Below are positions 1 through 12,623 of a DNA stretch of 64,000 bases, in pieces. Position numbers and translations under genes: made by a program. The stretch lies in assembly GCA_027475525.1 (NCBI GenBank), contig JAMWFC010000046.1, positions 1,488,001 through 1,552,000 of the forward strand. Reading direction: 5' to 3'. Position 1 is the stretch's first letter. Every line of letters begins with the position of its first letter. This stretch comes from Macrolepiota albuminosa (taxonomy: Eukaryota > Basidiomycota > Agaricomycetes > Agaricales > Agaricaceae). The notes under the pieces were generated by a model. It saw only the letters and a program-made list of their open reading frames with translations. It made no database searches and was not told the origin of the DNA.

Positions 1-1175
1 CCTTGGTGGTTGGTTCCTCAAGGTTTGATACTTTGCACTTAGATGTGTGGTTGATCTGTTTCAGGGCTGATATGCACTGCCTTTTTATGAGCTAAATCTG
101 GTCAAGCAGCCCCTCACAACCACCACAGCCAGACTATCCTACAGAAAGGATGCAGTTGCAGAGACTGGCTATCCTGCTGCTTCCAATTGGCAAAGGAGTA
201 TGTCCAGCACTACTGATTCCTGCACATGTAGTGCAGGTTCCACATATGGTTTGGCTATGGGCCTATGCACCCATGGCACTGACAGTAGTCCTGTAGGTAC
301 CTGATAGTAGCACTTATAGTGCATGCTGTTTTCTAAGTGGTCATAGCGCTTCTCATTGTCTACCTCTATCTCTTGTGAGTGGAGAGGTGTCTGATATGGT
401 AGTGGCTCCTTGCAACCTGAGTAGGCCATATCCACTGTCTGATATTGGCTGCCTGCCAGATACAGCGGCTGCATCTGATAGTCTGGTTGATCTGAGTAAT
501 TTTTTATTGGGTAATTTTGTATGTTAGGGGGGTCTTCCCCCTTTACCAAAGCCTTGCAGGCTCTGATCAGTTTTACTAGGCCCCCAATAGGCCATTATTC
601 AAAGACATGTCAATTACATGTATTGGGACTTGAGAAGAAAAAAGAGAAGAAAAAAAAATCTCCTAACTCTACTAGTGGTATAAACAACCACAAATATTTG
701 CCACCCAGTTTTTTACCAGTTATCAGAGTTGTGTAAACAGCCACAATCAGTAGCCACCTGGTCAATAACTGGGTATCAAAGTGGACTTTGTCCACATTTC
801 ATCACCTCAAATGCTCTATATGCATTTTGCCAGCTGTTGAGGGTGTTTCACACCCTGCAGCTCTAGGTACTGGTCCAGTGCTGAAAAATCCTTGCAGTTT
901 ACCAGCAGCTCCCATGTGGTATTGCCTAAGCTCCACCTCACCTCAAATTCGAGGTTTCCACTTGTCTATCTATGACCTATGAGGTCATCTACAAACCATT
1001 CCTAGTCATCGCCAGTTCCAAAGTCATACAGCTCCAGGGTCATGCAATTAGGAAATAGCACATCACTATTGGCCAAGTATAGTTGCAACAGTGACACATG
1101 GAACTTAGGCACTATCCTGCACACTTGCAGCGCATGGGGTAGTTCCAGCACATAGTTAGACATGCTCGGCTCTTC
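1..1175 (-). pseudogene. Gypsy-A fragment: chromodomain end of pol and start of third ORF
   Basis: Read on the minus strand, this matches the stretch from about 41585 to 42660 of the larger Gypsy-A copy. The pol tail with its chromodomain lies near 1170-880. The beginning of the extra downstream ORF lies at 549-169, with shared stretches such as SQYQ, MAY, YQTPL and YEP and the same order of proline/tyrosine-rich blocks. Several stops and frameshifts separate the two, so it is not expressed as one protein. The fragment runs off the left edge of the window and breaks off at about 1175 into unrelated sequence. Its orientation is opposite to both other Gypsy-A copies, so it is an independent insertion or a rearranged piece. 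Confidence 0.8.
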
Positions 1176-3590
1176 AATACTAACATTTACATAAATATGA
1201 ATAAAATTTCTTCATTTACTCTTAGGCCTCTGTCGCTGACCAAAAATAAGGAAAGAGTATAGTGCCAGACAAGTTACACAAATGTGTGACCCTCATATAT
1301 TCATGATGACAAAGGCAAAGTAAAAGCTGGCTACATGGCTACTTAAGTAAGAGTTTGTATTTTATTTATAAGGAAGAGGAGGGTGTGTTGATTAAAAAGG
1401 AGGATTAAAGATAGACTAATAAAAACTGGAATTGGAAACTATGTGAGCAAGGGGCTGCTATGACCTTTCATCATGTGCTTATTTTAGTTATTTTGGCGTT
1501 TGTAGAATGACAAGGTTCTAAGCTGCTGAAATAGCTAGGTAAGAGGTGAGCAAGGCTCACTATGTGGCCGTAGATTGTGTCTCACCAATAAAAGAAGTGA
1601 TAAATGAGATAATTGGAGAAATGAAGTGTGAGATGCAAAGAACTGTTTGTAAACAATGCTCATGGTGAGACAAAATCTGAAAAGTAAGAAAGTGACATTG
1701 CGCTCATCTGGGCAGCTAATAACAGAGGAGATGGATGATAAAGAAGGCCACCTGTAATGTCTGAGACTGTGAGCCATACTGGTCACAACACGGCAACTGC
1801 CAAACACTAACACTATGCTGCAATTGGCATCCAGCTAAACAAAGGAGAGGATGAAGAGACAATTGGAGAACTTCTTAGCATGCAGAGGCCTTTAAAAATG
1901 CTCCTCACCTGTGGTAGTCGCCTTTATGCCAATTATTGTACCTCTAATGCTGTGCTGGCATGTCATGCTGACACTGTCACATTGGCACTGCCATGTCACT
2001 ACCATGTCACATTTCCAACAACCTGTAGACTTATGCTGGTCATACAAATAAAAATGAGGAGAGAGAGAGAAGAGAAGTGAGTCACAAAGAGGAAGGGAAG
2101 ATAAACAAAAGCTCAGGAATATGCAACCATGCTGTATACTTAATCATTTGCATGTAGACTGACTGTAAAATATACATGAAATTTTCAATTATTCTTGTTC
2201 TCTAGTCTTCTGGAGGTATATGGCCTGTTAGTGGAATGGAGAGTCATAATAATGGCCACATGACCCTATGATTTTCAAGATCACATTCATGTCATATACT
2301 TATTATTGTGTATATGTACCTATTCAACCATCAGTGATTGTATACACCTGCATGTGTATATAAAAGTGAGTACTCACTTTTCCTATCTCTGTTTTCTAAT
2401 GCTCTGAAATGGCCCCCACAGTGGCACCTCCAGTGTGGTACCTAGGGACTTGGAGCCCTGGTATCCTGATGCGGCATTGGTATTTACAGCTTTACCCAGA
2501 TGAAGCAAGTCAAGAGTGAATTCACATGGTATAGAAAACTCTGAGTCACTAACACCAGACACAAGTCCCTTGGCTTTAGCCCCAGACATCTCAACATGGT
2601 CTTCTATGCAAGTACTTCTGATATGGGTCCTAGGTTAATCTTTTCATCTTCTATATTGTAACTTACCTCATTTACTACACAGTTCTATAAGGCCTTTGCC
2701 ATTTCCCCCATCCAATCCAGACTCACTTCTCTACATCTTTCAAGATATTCTCATGGATTTTTATACTCTTTGGAGGTAACTTGCATCAGACGTAGTACAA
2801 TGAGCTACCTTGATAACATAGTTATTGATTTGTTGACATCCTTACAGGGTAGTAATTCACCTTCTACACCTTCAGCAAGTATGTTATCTGTTTGTTGAAG
2901 TAGAGTAAACTCATAGGCTCAATTTATGTTGTCTATAGTAAAATCAAACACTGTCCTTTCACCAGAGCACCACATTTCTGATGAGAATATACTCCATAAC
3001 ATAAATACCATCATGTTTGCTGGCTCCAATACTTCATTCCTCAGTCTAACGTAGACTTTATTGCTGTGGGTGCAACACCCTGAAATACAGACATGTCTGT
3101 GTAAAGAGCTTTTGTTGATTGCACCCTCTTTTGACCTCACAAGCTTGACTGAAGATGAGATATATTCTTTATATGAAAATATTGTGATTTTGCCATTTTT
3201 AATAATGTCTGCCAGGAATTGCTGTGACTTGTGCCACCTATCTCCTCATCCCTATGAATTGCCATGCAGGACAATGAAGTTCCAATGTCATATTCTGTAC
3301 ACAGACAAGATGGTACAATTGATGAAGGCAGGCAAAGCATGACCATACCCAAGGAAAGTTTTGTTTATGTGGCCATGGAAAGGTTCAACCTGGACAAGGG
3401 AACTTGAGGCAAAGATGCTTGGGAGTTCCAGTATGTTATTCTCTGTGTAATTATCCAGTATTAGTCAGTATTGACCTTGAGACATATGTTTTAGCTCAGA
3501 TCATTGTGATAACCTCCTGGAGACAGCTGCTTAGCAACTCGGGCTTTATTCAAATACTCTGAGCTTCTCTGCTGATTTTCAAGTACATGT
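1176..3590. other. Decayed AT-rich sequence, no gene recognised
   Basis: About 2.4 kb with only short open frames on both strands, the longest 92-93 codons (1535-1813 minus and 3061-3342 plus). None shows a motif I can assign. A purine-rich run (gagagagagagaagagaag) sits near 2060. The right part may be old internal sequence of the LTR-E element that ends at 4148, because no boundary is visible between them, but I see no reverse transcriptase or integrase motif to prove it. Confidence 0.4.
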
Positions 3591-4148
3591 ATGGTGTTTG
3601 ATCTGCCAACAGCCTTACAATGCAGCACAACGACACCCACACCAGCTGTGACCATATTGTCGCTGTGTGTCCTGCAGATCCTACTGCTGCATAAACCAGA
3701 ACCACTCCCTGTGCCTTCCACACCTGTCCCCAGTCTGATGCAGAGTCCTTCATGTAAAACTATCTTCACACCTTGGTTCCTTGTGTCTCATCTACCAATG
3801 CTCATTCCATCAAATCAACGACTTTGTTTTCTCATCTGCTTTCAAAGAAAAGCAACCCTTGTTCTCTTTAGAACACATTCCACCAACTTCAGCTTAGTCT
3901 TCTACTGATCTGCCAAAAGACTATGCACCTCTCAATCCTCCTGTCACTGTAAAGTCTCCAACTTTGATGTCCATAGAACTTGCCAAAGACTCTTTGTCAC
4001 CTGACACCCAAGTACCTATCCAACCAACCCCTCAGTCTCCCTCATATATTCTTCCCCTCAACAAAACACCAGGAACAATGCCCTCAAGTCTTCTTTGTCA
4101 TGCACACATAGCCAGCACCAGCACCAACACCAGCAGGAGGAGGGGTAG
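3591..4148 (+). pseudogene. 3' internal remnant of an LTR-E retrotransposon
   Basis: A proline/serine/threonine-rich open frame (about 3900-4140, with the stretch PIQPTPQSPSYILPL) ends in a purine tract, aggaggaggggtag, immediately before the TGTCATGG start of the LTR at 4149. That order is the polypurine tract and 3' LTR of a plus-strand LTR retrotransposon. The frame upstream is broken, and no catalytic domain is visible. Which superfamily it belongs to cannot be decided from this piece. Confidence 0.5.
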
Positions 4149-4650
4149 TGTCATGGAGAGGAGAAGAGGATGATGAAGGATTCACTACCACATCAGTGTG
4201 TGGGCAATGAGATCATGCATTATACACTTGCTGATAGGCTTCTACTCAGACTAAGCACATCAAGGGACATTATAAGTCAACCACCACTTGACATACTGGA
4301 GACTCTAGCAACCAGTGTGGATACAGAGCAGCCCTAGCTCTGTTGCTCTATTGCAGGGTTTACCTATTTACCTTAATCATCAGTTATCAGTCCTTTAGCA
4401 CACTCCATCCATCTACTTCAAGGATCTAGGAGGCTCAGAACTTATAGTGCTAGCACAATGGTGGGAGAGTTGACTCTGACCAAACCCCAATCAATACCAA
4501 AAGGGTTAACAGTTGGCACTGTCAATCACCAAGGCACCTCAATCAGAAGTCTAAAAGAATCAATAACAACAAGACAGGATACACGCAGATCTGACATTCA
4601 AATCTATTAAAAGATGGTACAATGTTTAGCACCAGGAGTAGTGCTCACAG
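4149..4650 (+). repeat. LTR-E, 3' LTR, interrupted at its right side
   Basis: It starts TGTCATGG directly after a polypurine tract. A homologous LTR lies in the opposite orientation at about 59815-59242; long stretches align, for example around 4490-4560 with the reverse complement of 59400-59480. The alignment breaks at 4650, where the Gypsy-A LTR begins, so Gypsy-A was inserted in this LTR. The missing right part of LTR-E is not found on the far side because that Gypsy-A copy is itself truncated. Confidence 0.65.
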
Positions 4651-4825
4651 TGTAATGGAGCATTACACATGTTACTAGCATCAACAATGCTATTTGCATA
4701 CAGTAGAGTATTATGTAAGATAACATCTTGTATTCACTCTAGTACTAGTCAAATCCAATACTGCGGTCTGATTTAGCACTGTGTGATCTACACAAGATAG
4801 TTTTAGCTCAAAACCAACAGTTACA
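4651..4825 (+). repeat. Gypsy-A 5' LTR, truncated copy
   Basis: A 175-bp LTR beginning TGTAATGGAG and ending GTTACA. It is homologous along its length to the 172-bp LTRs at 27887 and 45390 and has more substitutions than those two have between each other, so it belongs to an older copy. Confidence 0.85.
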
Positions 4826-6830
4826 TTTTTTAAAATCTTCTGCTATCAGCTTTAGACTCTAGGCTTGTTACTGACTAGGCAACTCATCACAAAACCTCTT
4901 AATTTCTGTTGGCATCATGTCAAAAATATGCTTCTATGACTGGCTCTTTTGATTCAGACCCTCCTTTTCCAGCCTCAGATACAGGTGATTCATCTGTGTC
5001 TTAAGCTGTCAAGATGTAACCCACATCTACTTATCAGCTCCCGCCAAAGCAGGATGAAAAGTTACCTCATGATGTTAGCGCAAGCTTTGAAATGCCAGGT
5101 GGGCTATCTGTATCATGAATGATGTCCATTGTACAGCCTGGTAGTAAACCAGGAGAGAGATCTGCAGTCTCAGGAGTGTCACTATCAGTGAGCCAAATGC
5201 CCTTACTAATGTACCTGGTATTACCTGAAAGCTCATCAGCTCAGTCCAAAGATCAGCCAGACCTTACACAGTATTTAGAGATGGTGCAAGGCAGTGCTGT
5301 TGCACATAGCACCCTATTTCAGACTGCACCAACTGAACAGCATTTGGAGTACCTGGCAGATGCTGCCACTGAACCAGGACCATCATCGTCGATGACACAT
5401 GGACCAAAGCAAGGACCAACTATAATGGTCAGTAGAGAGGAAAATGATATTGTATGGCTGAAAAAGGTGCCATTGGTGCCTAGAACTCAGGAGTTGCATG
5501 GAAGAGTTGGCAAACAGCCGCAAGTGAGGCATGAAGGCCTCAAGAGAGTTCTGGACTTAGAGTCCAAACTAGAGTCTTCAGATGATGAGGAAAGTAAAAG
5601 GTTGCATTCAACCCTATCTATCCAGTTATAGCTAGTACTGGACCAATATCTATTGGTTGTAAAGAAATTGATGCAAAAGTGTCTGCAGCTTTACATAGTA
5701 AAGCATCTACAGTTATTGGCTGCTAGGAGCCATGATGTACCTCATGCAGATTTAACTGAATATATCAAATTATTTGTGCGTATCTTCAAACTTGAAGTAG
5801 TGGAATACCTCAAATGCAAAGTGGTGCAAGGGTCAGCAGTCTCAATAGCAACTCTGGCTAATTCAGGGAAATGCAAAATGAGTGTGTGCCAATAAGCGCC
5901 ATTGATTGCAGATGCAATAGAATTGCTGAATGTACTTCACCAGGCTAATGAGTCCCAGCAAGACTATGTCAGGCATCAGAATGCTGCAAACCATCAACAC
6001 AATGTCAGCAGAGTGTCTTAGCAGGCATTATCTGAAGTAAAGACTGTGACAATGACTCCAGCAGAGCCAGAGGCACTACATGCTGTGCAAGAGGTCAAGA
6101 CACCTCAAAAGCACTATCACAGAAGAGGTAAACAAAGTCCACATTCTTGAGAAGCAAACATGACCACAATGCATAGCACAATGCATCCATCTGATGGACA
6201 ACTGGAATGAATATATCAATTATCAGAAGATGCACAACCAGGACTTGTGCAATCATGGTGAGTCTTTGATTGACAACCAGGGGATAGCCTATGAAGGTGT
6301 GAAGGTGTAATGCCTGTCAATGATATGCGGCAACAATTTGCTGCTTGAACTGCTGAGTCAGACAGAGATCTGGAGGATAGTGATAATAGTAGTAATTACT
6401 ACAATAGGAGGGAGCAGAATTGTTGCAATAATAATGATAGGGGTCATGATTATAGACAGAACAATTGAGACAATAATAATTGTTGTAATGGTGGCAGGCA
6501 GGATGGTAGATCACCAGTGGAGCAAGAAGTGAGGCAACAGCCTACCCCATAGCCAGAAAGAATGGCCAACAAACACCTGTTTCGCAGTCCCCAGGCATTC
6601 TTGATGCCTGCATCTCATGATTTGTGTGAAAATACACCTGGAATGAATGAGGCAGTCCAGATCCCTATGGATTATATGTATAACTATCTCACTTGACTAG
6701 TGAATGACTCTCTTGGAGTCAGGTTTAAATCCCCTGCTGGGGTAAGTCCCTGCAAATCTGATGGTAAACACATATGTGCATATACTAGAGGGCATAGGTT
6801 CTCTTAGCTGGAAGACTAGGCCATGGACAT
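4826..6830 (+). pseudogene. Gypsy-A gag region, truncated copy
   Basis: Open frames at 5119-5631 and 5653-5895 match the 28169-29125 ORF of the larger Gypsy-A copy almost end to end, and the homology continues through 6540-6830. In-frame stops break it. The match stops at about 6826 inside the 5' part of gag, just after the codons for a GHGH-like segment (ggccatggacatc), where unrelated sequence begins. At 6543-6560 it runs straight through the position where Gypsy-B is inserted in the other copy, so it preserves the empty target site. Confidence 0.8.
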
Positions 6831-7440
6831 CCAATCAACCCTTTGATGTGTTTCATCCTACCAAATCATATCACTTTGTTTGAATTAAGTGACACAAACT
6901 TCATGGCTATATCACATTGCTTTGTTGCATTATCAACAATAGCCTTCATTGTTTTCTCTTCTACTTATAGTTCCACTTATGCCTTACTTCACTTTGTCCT
7001 GCTTCCTTTCCCTACTTACACAGAGCTTGTCAGTCTATTGGACTCAGCTATTGTTTTTTCCCACCCCTCATATCCACTTACCTCTCTCTCTGATTATGTC
7101 TTTATTACATAGCACTATTTCACAGAAAACTTTGCCCATGCCAGCTTGAGTGCAGCTTTCCCTTTCAGGACCCATGCAAGAGAGCAAGAGTGACCAAATA
7201 GACTTTATTTGCCTGCAAACACGCAAAATACATGAAAGGTGCAAGATAGCATTGTACTGAAAGAACTTTGAGCTCACCATTCTTCCATCTTACTCACCAC
7301 ACTTAACACACTGCATACTCACTCGTTTCTATCATGAGCCAGCATAGAATCACTTCCCTCCACTTGCCCAATCCATTTGGCATGATTTAGCTCATTTTTT
7401 CTCAACGCAATTTTCACTGGACTTGACCATGATGAACTCT
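6831..7440. other. Unassigned sequence between Gypsy-A fragment and CACTA-T
   Basis: Short overlapping frames only (6843-7112 plus, 7068-7280 minus). Just before its right end, ttttcactgg at 7411-7420 is an inverted match to the CACTA-T end ctagtgaaaa at 7439, so a second CACTA end may abut here. Nothing else is recognisable. Confidence 0.4.
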
Positions 7441-7458
7441 AGTGAAAAGTCTGTATAG
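7441..7458 (+). repeat. Left terminal repeat of CACTA-T
   Basis: The 18-bp sequence agtgaaaagtctgtatag recurs at 50015-50032, followed in both places by similar bases (gagatcaa). The two copies flank the two halves of one Tnp2-type element once the inversion is undone, which makes them its terminal inverted repeats. The 3-bp target duplication expected for CACTA elements is not recognisable. Confidence 0.6.
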
Positions 7459-7635
7459 AGAAAACAATTGGGATCCAGGCAAATAATACCAATCAAGTGA
7501 GATCAAAATCAGCCCTTGATTTGATCAATGTTTTTGACAGCAATTAGAAGGAATCACTAGTACTTACTACTTAGCTATAGTCAACAGTCCAATGTCCAAT
7601 GTCCAGGCATCATCAATGCATCATCAAAAATATAC

Positions 7636-9978
7636 ATGTACCATACTACTTTTCAACTGAATTTGATTGACATCTATTTTTTTTGCCTGAAAGACTCTAA
7701 GTTCTCCTTGCCTCCAACTATTGTTGACATAGTGTGTGCTTCTCGCAGTGAACCTCGTCACTGGTTCTGTGAATGTCCCTATTACTGCAAACAGAAAAAG
7801 GAGGTTCTGAAGACTACCTACTACAAACATCTCAAGAAGCTTACGAATGATACATCTCAGCAAAGTAGGAGCACTGTTGCAGGTCCAGCAACCTCTATAT
7901 ATGAAGAAGAACCAACATTACAGGGAGTGTCCAAGGTGATGCAGAATCTCCCATTTTATTTTCCATTTTATTCAATAACTCGCCTGTTTTCAGACAAGAA
8001 TTATAGAAGACTTGAACATAGGATATAATTCTATGACAGGTATTTTGTCTCAACCTGGTTCTCAGTCTTGATCTCCCTCAGATTCTTTGATACAATCTTT
8101 TTCTGGGGATGAAATGATATTCTGATCTTGGTCTCAGTCCAGGTCTTGTTCCTGGTCTTGTTCTTGGTCTCAATCTTATTCTTATTCTCATTTTTGGTCA
8201 TATTTTCCATCACATTCTCATTTGCCACCACTATCTCCTTCTAGATCACATATACCAGATCCTGGAAGTGATTTGGCAGAAGCACATAACAACAATGTTC
8301 AACATGCTCATGACAATCAACACAAGAGGAAGTAGACCAACTTGAAGAAGAATCTGCTCCACTAAGTGACTTAACAACTATCCAAGTAACACAGAAATAT
8401 ATTCACTATCTTCAAAATGCAACTCTTGAGAATGGAGATTTCAATACAGCTGACATTGAATCATTACTCAATTCACCTTGTGAATCTTTCAAGTTCGATG
8501 AAGATCATGATTGCAATATTTTCCTATCAATTTGTTTATTCATGGCTTCACAAACTGTCGAATCATATAATGGGTCAAAGGAAGCTGTTGAAATTGTGCA
8601 CCCTACAGACAACATCCTTTCCTTTGATCAGGTCAAAAGACTCATTGCAAATATTACAGAAATACAGCCAATTATCAAGGATATGTGCCTCAATAGTTGT
8701 ATGGCCTATACAGGTCCTTTATCTGCTCACAATACATGTCTTTATTGTGATGAACTGCGCTACAATTCTAATGGCAATCCACATCAGACATTTGATACCA
8801 TTTTTATTCTATTTGCAATCCAGACACTCATGCGGCATCCTGAGATGGCTACAGAAATGGGGTATTTCTCTCAACAACTAAAAGAACTACTGAATCAGCT
8901 CAAACTTGGCAATGATATTGACATCTTCAATGACATTGCTTGTAGATACAATGTTCTTCAAGCTGCAGCAAATCAGGATATTATGGAGCATGATATTTTA
9001 TTGATGCTCTTTTTGATGGATGCTAGATCTATTGCAACAAGGCCTCTGACTGCTGGATCTATATCTGGATATTTGTTAATCTTGCTCCTGGCTCAAGATA
9101 CAAGAAAAAATTTGTTTTTTCTGGTGGAATTCTTCCTGGGCCCCACAAAATCAAGGATGCGCAGTCATATCTTTATGTTGGACTTCATTTAATAGCTGCT
9201 ATCAATTGTCATAGTGGTCTTCTGATTTGGAACACTAGCACTGAAACTCTTTATAAATCAAAGCTCTATATTGTTCTTGCAACTGCAGATGGACCTGGAA
9301 TGGTTTATTTGAATGGCCTTGTTGGACATTCTGGCAAAATTGGCTGTTGCCTATGGTGTGGACTTGTTGGAAGAAAGAAACCTGGATTGTCTTACTATTT
9401 TCCTCTTCTATTAAAGCTAACAACTATGTTGTTGCTAGATGCAATCACAATGATATTCCAGCTCACATCATTCGTGACATAAATGTTGATTGATACAATG
9501 AAAGTTTGGCACTTGTTGTGTCATCTCAAACTAAACAAGAGTATGAGCTTAATTGCCATAAGACAGGTATCTGTCACCCAAGTATTTTCTCTGGTCTTTC
9601 ATTTGAAACTTATCTTGAAGTTCCTCACATGTTTCCTGGCATTATCATGCATCTCATTTTAAATATTGCAGATCTTCTCATTCCTCTATGGCATGGAAAG
9701 TTTGAATGTGCCACAACTGACTCACAGGATACCTGGTATTGGGCAGTTCTAAAAGGAGATTAATAGCAAGTTCATGGCCAGGATGTTGCAAGATGTACAC
9801 CATGTCTTCCAGGATCATTTGATTAACCACCATGTAACTCTGCAGAAAAGATTAATAGTGGATACAAAGCATGGGAATTCTTGCTGTATCTTCTTGGACT
9901 TGGCCCTGGTCTCTTCTACTGTGTTCTTCCTACAGATATCTGGTGTTCTTATTGTGAGCTGGTTTCTGGGATCTGCAT
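7636..9978 (+). pseudogene. CACTA-T transposase (Tnp2 family), N-terminal two thirds
   Basis: This is the DDE-type transposase of a basidiomycete CACTA element. In order, the frames show a cysteine cluster (FCECPYYCKQKKE, near 7770-7800), a serine-rich linker with WSQS-like repeats at 8050-8260, the Tnp2 core around CMAYTGPLSAHNTC and CLYCDELRYN (8690-8760), the conserved GPGMVYLNGLVGHSGKIGC block at 9290-9350, and FPGIIMHL at 9630-9660. Several frame changes and stops occur; some may be introns, but the ORF breaks after 9192 and 9480 look like decay. The coding sequence is cut at 9978 by the Copia-G LTR and resumes, inverted, at 53556. Confidence 0.85.
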
Positions 9979-10277
9979 TGTTAGAATCCAAGACTCAACC
10001 TATAAAACAACACTTGTAAATGTATTCCTCAGTCCGATATATTCAACTGAGCCCTACCTATAGAACAACACTTGTAAACGTATTCTAGAGATAGGGTAAG
10101 CAATAAGTGATAGTAAGTCTTGTAGTTTAACTCACCCTCAGTCTGATATATTTGACTGAGGGTATGTTTAAGGTATCTATGCCTTATATATGGTCCATTG
10201 TCTAGGGACATACTTAATGTATTAATAGTAGGGCCACTGCCACTTACAGTCACCCTATAGTATCTCATCACTCAACA
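9979..10277 (-). repeat. Copia-G 3' LTR
   Basis: This 299-bp LTR has the same length as the 5' LTR at 53557-53855 and differs from it at about 18 positions, mostly C/T or G/A. In element orientation it starts TGTTGAG, preceded by the polypurine tract GGTGAGGAGGAG (10278-10289), and ends TTCTAACA. The flank at 9974-9978 is tgcat; the flank of the partner LTR reads cgcat in the same orientation, a 5-bp target duplication with one transition. Confidence 0.92.
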
Positions 10278-10289
10278 CTCCTCCTCACC

Positions 10290-12621
10290 GTGAGTGGCAA
10301 AAAAAAATCCAAATCCACATTCCTCCTTGTGCTGAATTAGGGCTATGACAATCCAAGGATGTTCTGAAGCCACAAAAACTGAGGAAGAGAAAGCACTTTG
10401 GTGAACAAGTCGGCAATATTGTCCTTTGTGCTTATGTATCATACTGTAATCTCCTTTGACGCTACCTGTTCATATAGAAAATGGTACTTGAAATCAACAT
10501 GTTTCACTCTGGAGTGAAGTAACGGATCTTTGGACAGATTTATTGCAGTATTGTTATCACACATAACCATTATCACATCAGGTGGGTTATATCCTATCAC
10601 AATAAGAAGTGTCCTTAGCCAGATACATTCTTGGGCTGCTTCAAAAGCAGCCATATACTATGCTTCACATGAGGAAGCTGTGACTGTCTTTTGCTTTCTC
10701 GATGCCCATGAGATGATGCCAGAGCCTAAGAACCATGCATAACCTTCCATGCTCCATTGTATATTGAGGCAATTTGCCCAATCTGAGTCAGTAAACCCAG
10801 CCAGTGTTATTGGGGCTTGTTTTCTCAGACACAATCTGAGGTTTTGTGTTGCCTTTAAATAACGTACAACATATATAGCTGCATTCCAGTAAACTGTTGA
10901 GTATGAGTCAAGATATTGTGTCAGTTGCTATACTGCATATTGTATGTCTGGTCTGGAAGATACTGCTAGCCAGAGTAGCCCTCCGACTAGTCTTTGGTAG
11001 GGGATCTTTGCCAGACTCTCATGTTCTGCTGATGTCAATGTTGAATAGTCTGTCCGCCACAGCTTCAGGCCAGGTTCTATTGGGAGTGCCAGTGGGTTAG
11101 CGTTGGCTTGTCCAAATTGAGATATAAGTCTGACTGCCCTGTTGTCTCTGTCCCAATCAACAGCAATACCTACAATTTGCTGTGGAGTACCTAAGTTATT
11201 TATGGTCCATGCTGTTTCCAGTTGCAACTTGAAGTGTGCATTTGCCTTTTGAGTGCTGGCAATAGAGAGGAAATCATTGACATGTACAGCTGCAATGACT
11301 GTACCCTGGTGTAATTTCCTATAATAGATACACAACTCACATGCCAGTCTGGTGAATCCCCACTTTCCAACCATGTTCTCATTTATCATGTGGTTCCAAA
11401 TTCTTCCTGCTTGTTTCATGCCATATAGTTCCCATTCCAGCTTGCAAATATGTTCCTCTTTTCTGGCTTCTTCAAATCCTTGTGGTTGCTCCATATATAT
11501 AGTCTCCTCCTCAAGTAAGATGCCATATAAGAATGCTGTTTTCACATTGATTTGCATAGCGTCCCATTCCTGTGTGGCTGCCAGGTGCAATAGTATGCGC
11601 CATGATTCAGCACATGCAGTTGATGAGGTGGTCTTGGTATAATCTTTTCCATAGATCTGATTAAAGCCTTGTAAAACATGTCGCACCTTAAACCGCACTA
11701 CATGGCCCTTCTCATTTTGCTTCAGGGCAAACACTGATTTCCCCCAATGTATTCTATAGCCAGGTGGTACTTGTTCTCTGAGTACCAGTTGGTATACCCC
11801 CATATCCTTCAATGAGTTCAGTTCATCTTCATATGCCTTCTTCTATTTTCCTACATTGTGACTCTTTTGTGCTTCATTCCAGGTTTTAGGGACTTCTGGG
11901 TCAACATCATTGGCATTAATCTTAGGTGCATCCTCAACTTCTTCTAGTGTTTCCAGTATGCGGTTAATGTTGGCATCCTCTATAGCATCCTGTAGTACTT
12001 CTGGAACTTGGCAATGTAGCTCATTTATGATTTGTTGTTGTTCTGCTTTGGCCTCATAGATCCTCTCACCAGCCTCCCTCAATTCTCTCACAGCACGTTG
12101 TAGTGTCATTTCTGGTGGATTCTCAGGATTACTTCTTGCTATAGAAATTGGAACCCTGGTTGACCTCTGTAGCTGTATCTCTGGTAGTGGCTAGTTGGCT
12201 ACATCCTGCTCATTTTCAAAGTACTGGGATCATGGGTACATTTGGTTCTTCAGGTGCCGGTATGTTCAGCCTTTTGAGTATAGGATCAATGATAATTGGA
12301 GTGCTGTTCTCTTCATTGTCAGGGATTATATATGGCTGTGTAGCTGCTTCTTTAGCTATTGCATCAATTGTAGGCATATTGTCTGCCTCTAAATCTGGGG
12401 CTTGTGTCATGATAGTTGTATCAGTTGAGTTCTCATCTTAGTGCTTGATAAACCGGACATGATATGTGCTGTAAACTTTCCTTGTTCTTCTATCATAATA
12501 CCAATATGCCTTTGCTTTTGGGTCATAACCAATAAGCACACATTCAATGGACTTCTTGTAAATTTTTGGATTTTGCTTGCTCAGAATAAGAACAAATACT
12601 CGGCATACAATTTCCTTGATA
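10290..12621 (-). pseudogene. Copia-G pol, 3' half: integrase C-terminus, reverse transcriptase, RNase H
   Basis: Ty1/copia polyprotein read on the minus strand. The integrase C-terminus lies at 12620-12438 (SIECVLIGYDPKAKAYWYY), an acidic linker at 12410-11843, reverse transcriptase at 11812-10928 (MQINVKTAFLYG, then AAVHVNDFLSIA where YVDD is expected) and RNase H at 10654-10439 (CDNNTAINLSKDPLLHSR). The catalytic pair of the RT is changed to N-D, and stops separate the blocks, so it is dead. It begins at the Tc1-M insertion (TA at 12622-12623); the integrase N-terminus, protease and gag are at 54026-56362. Confidence 0.9.
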
Positions 12622-12623
12622 TA

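Noticed and set aside
6650..6750. Second tRNA-like motif (ggtttaaatccc)
   Set aside because: The same sequence lies in the Gypsy-A coding region at about 36440 and aligns there as part of gag; no cloverleaf is possible.
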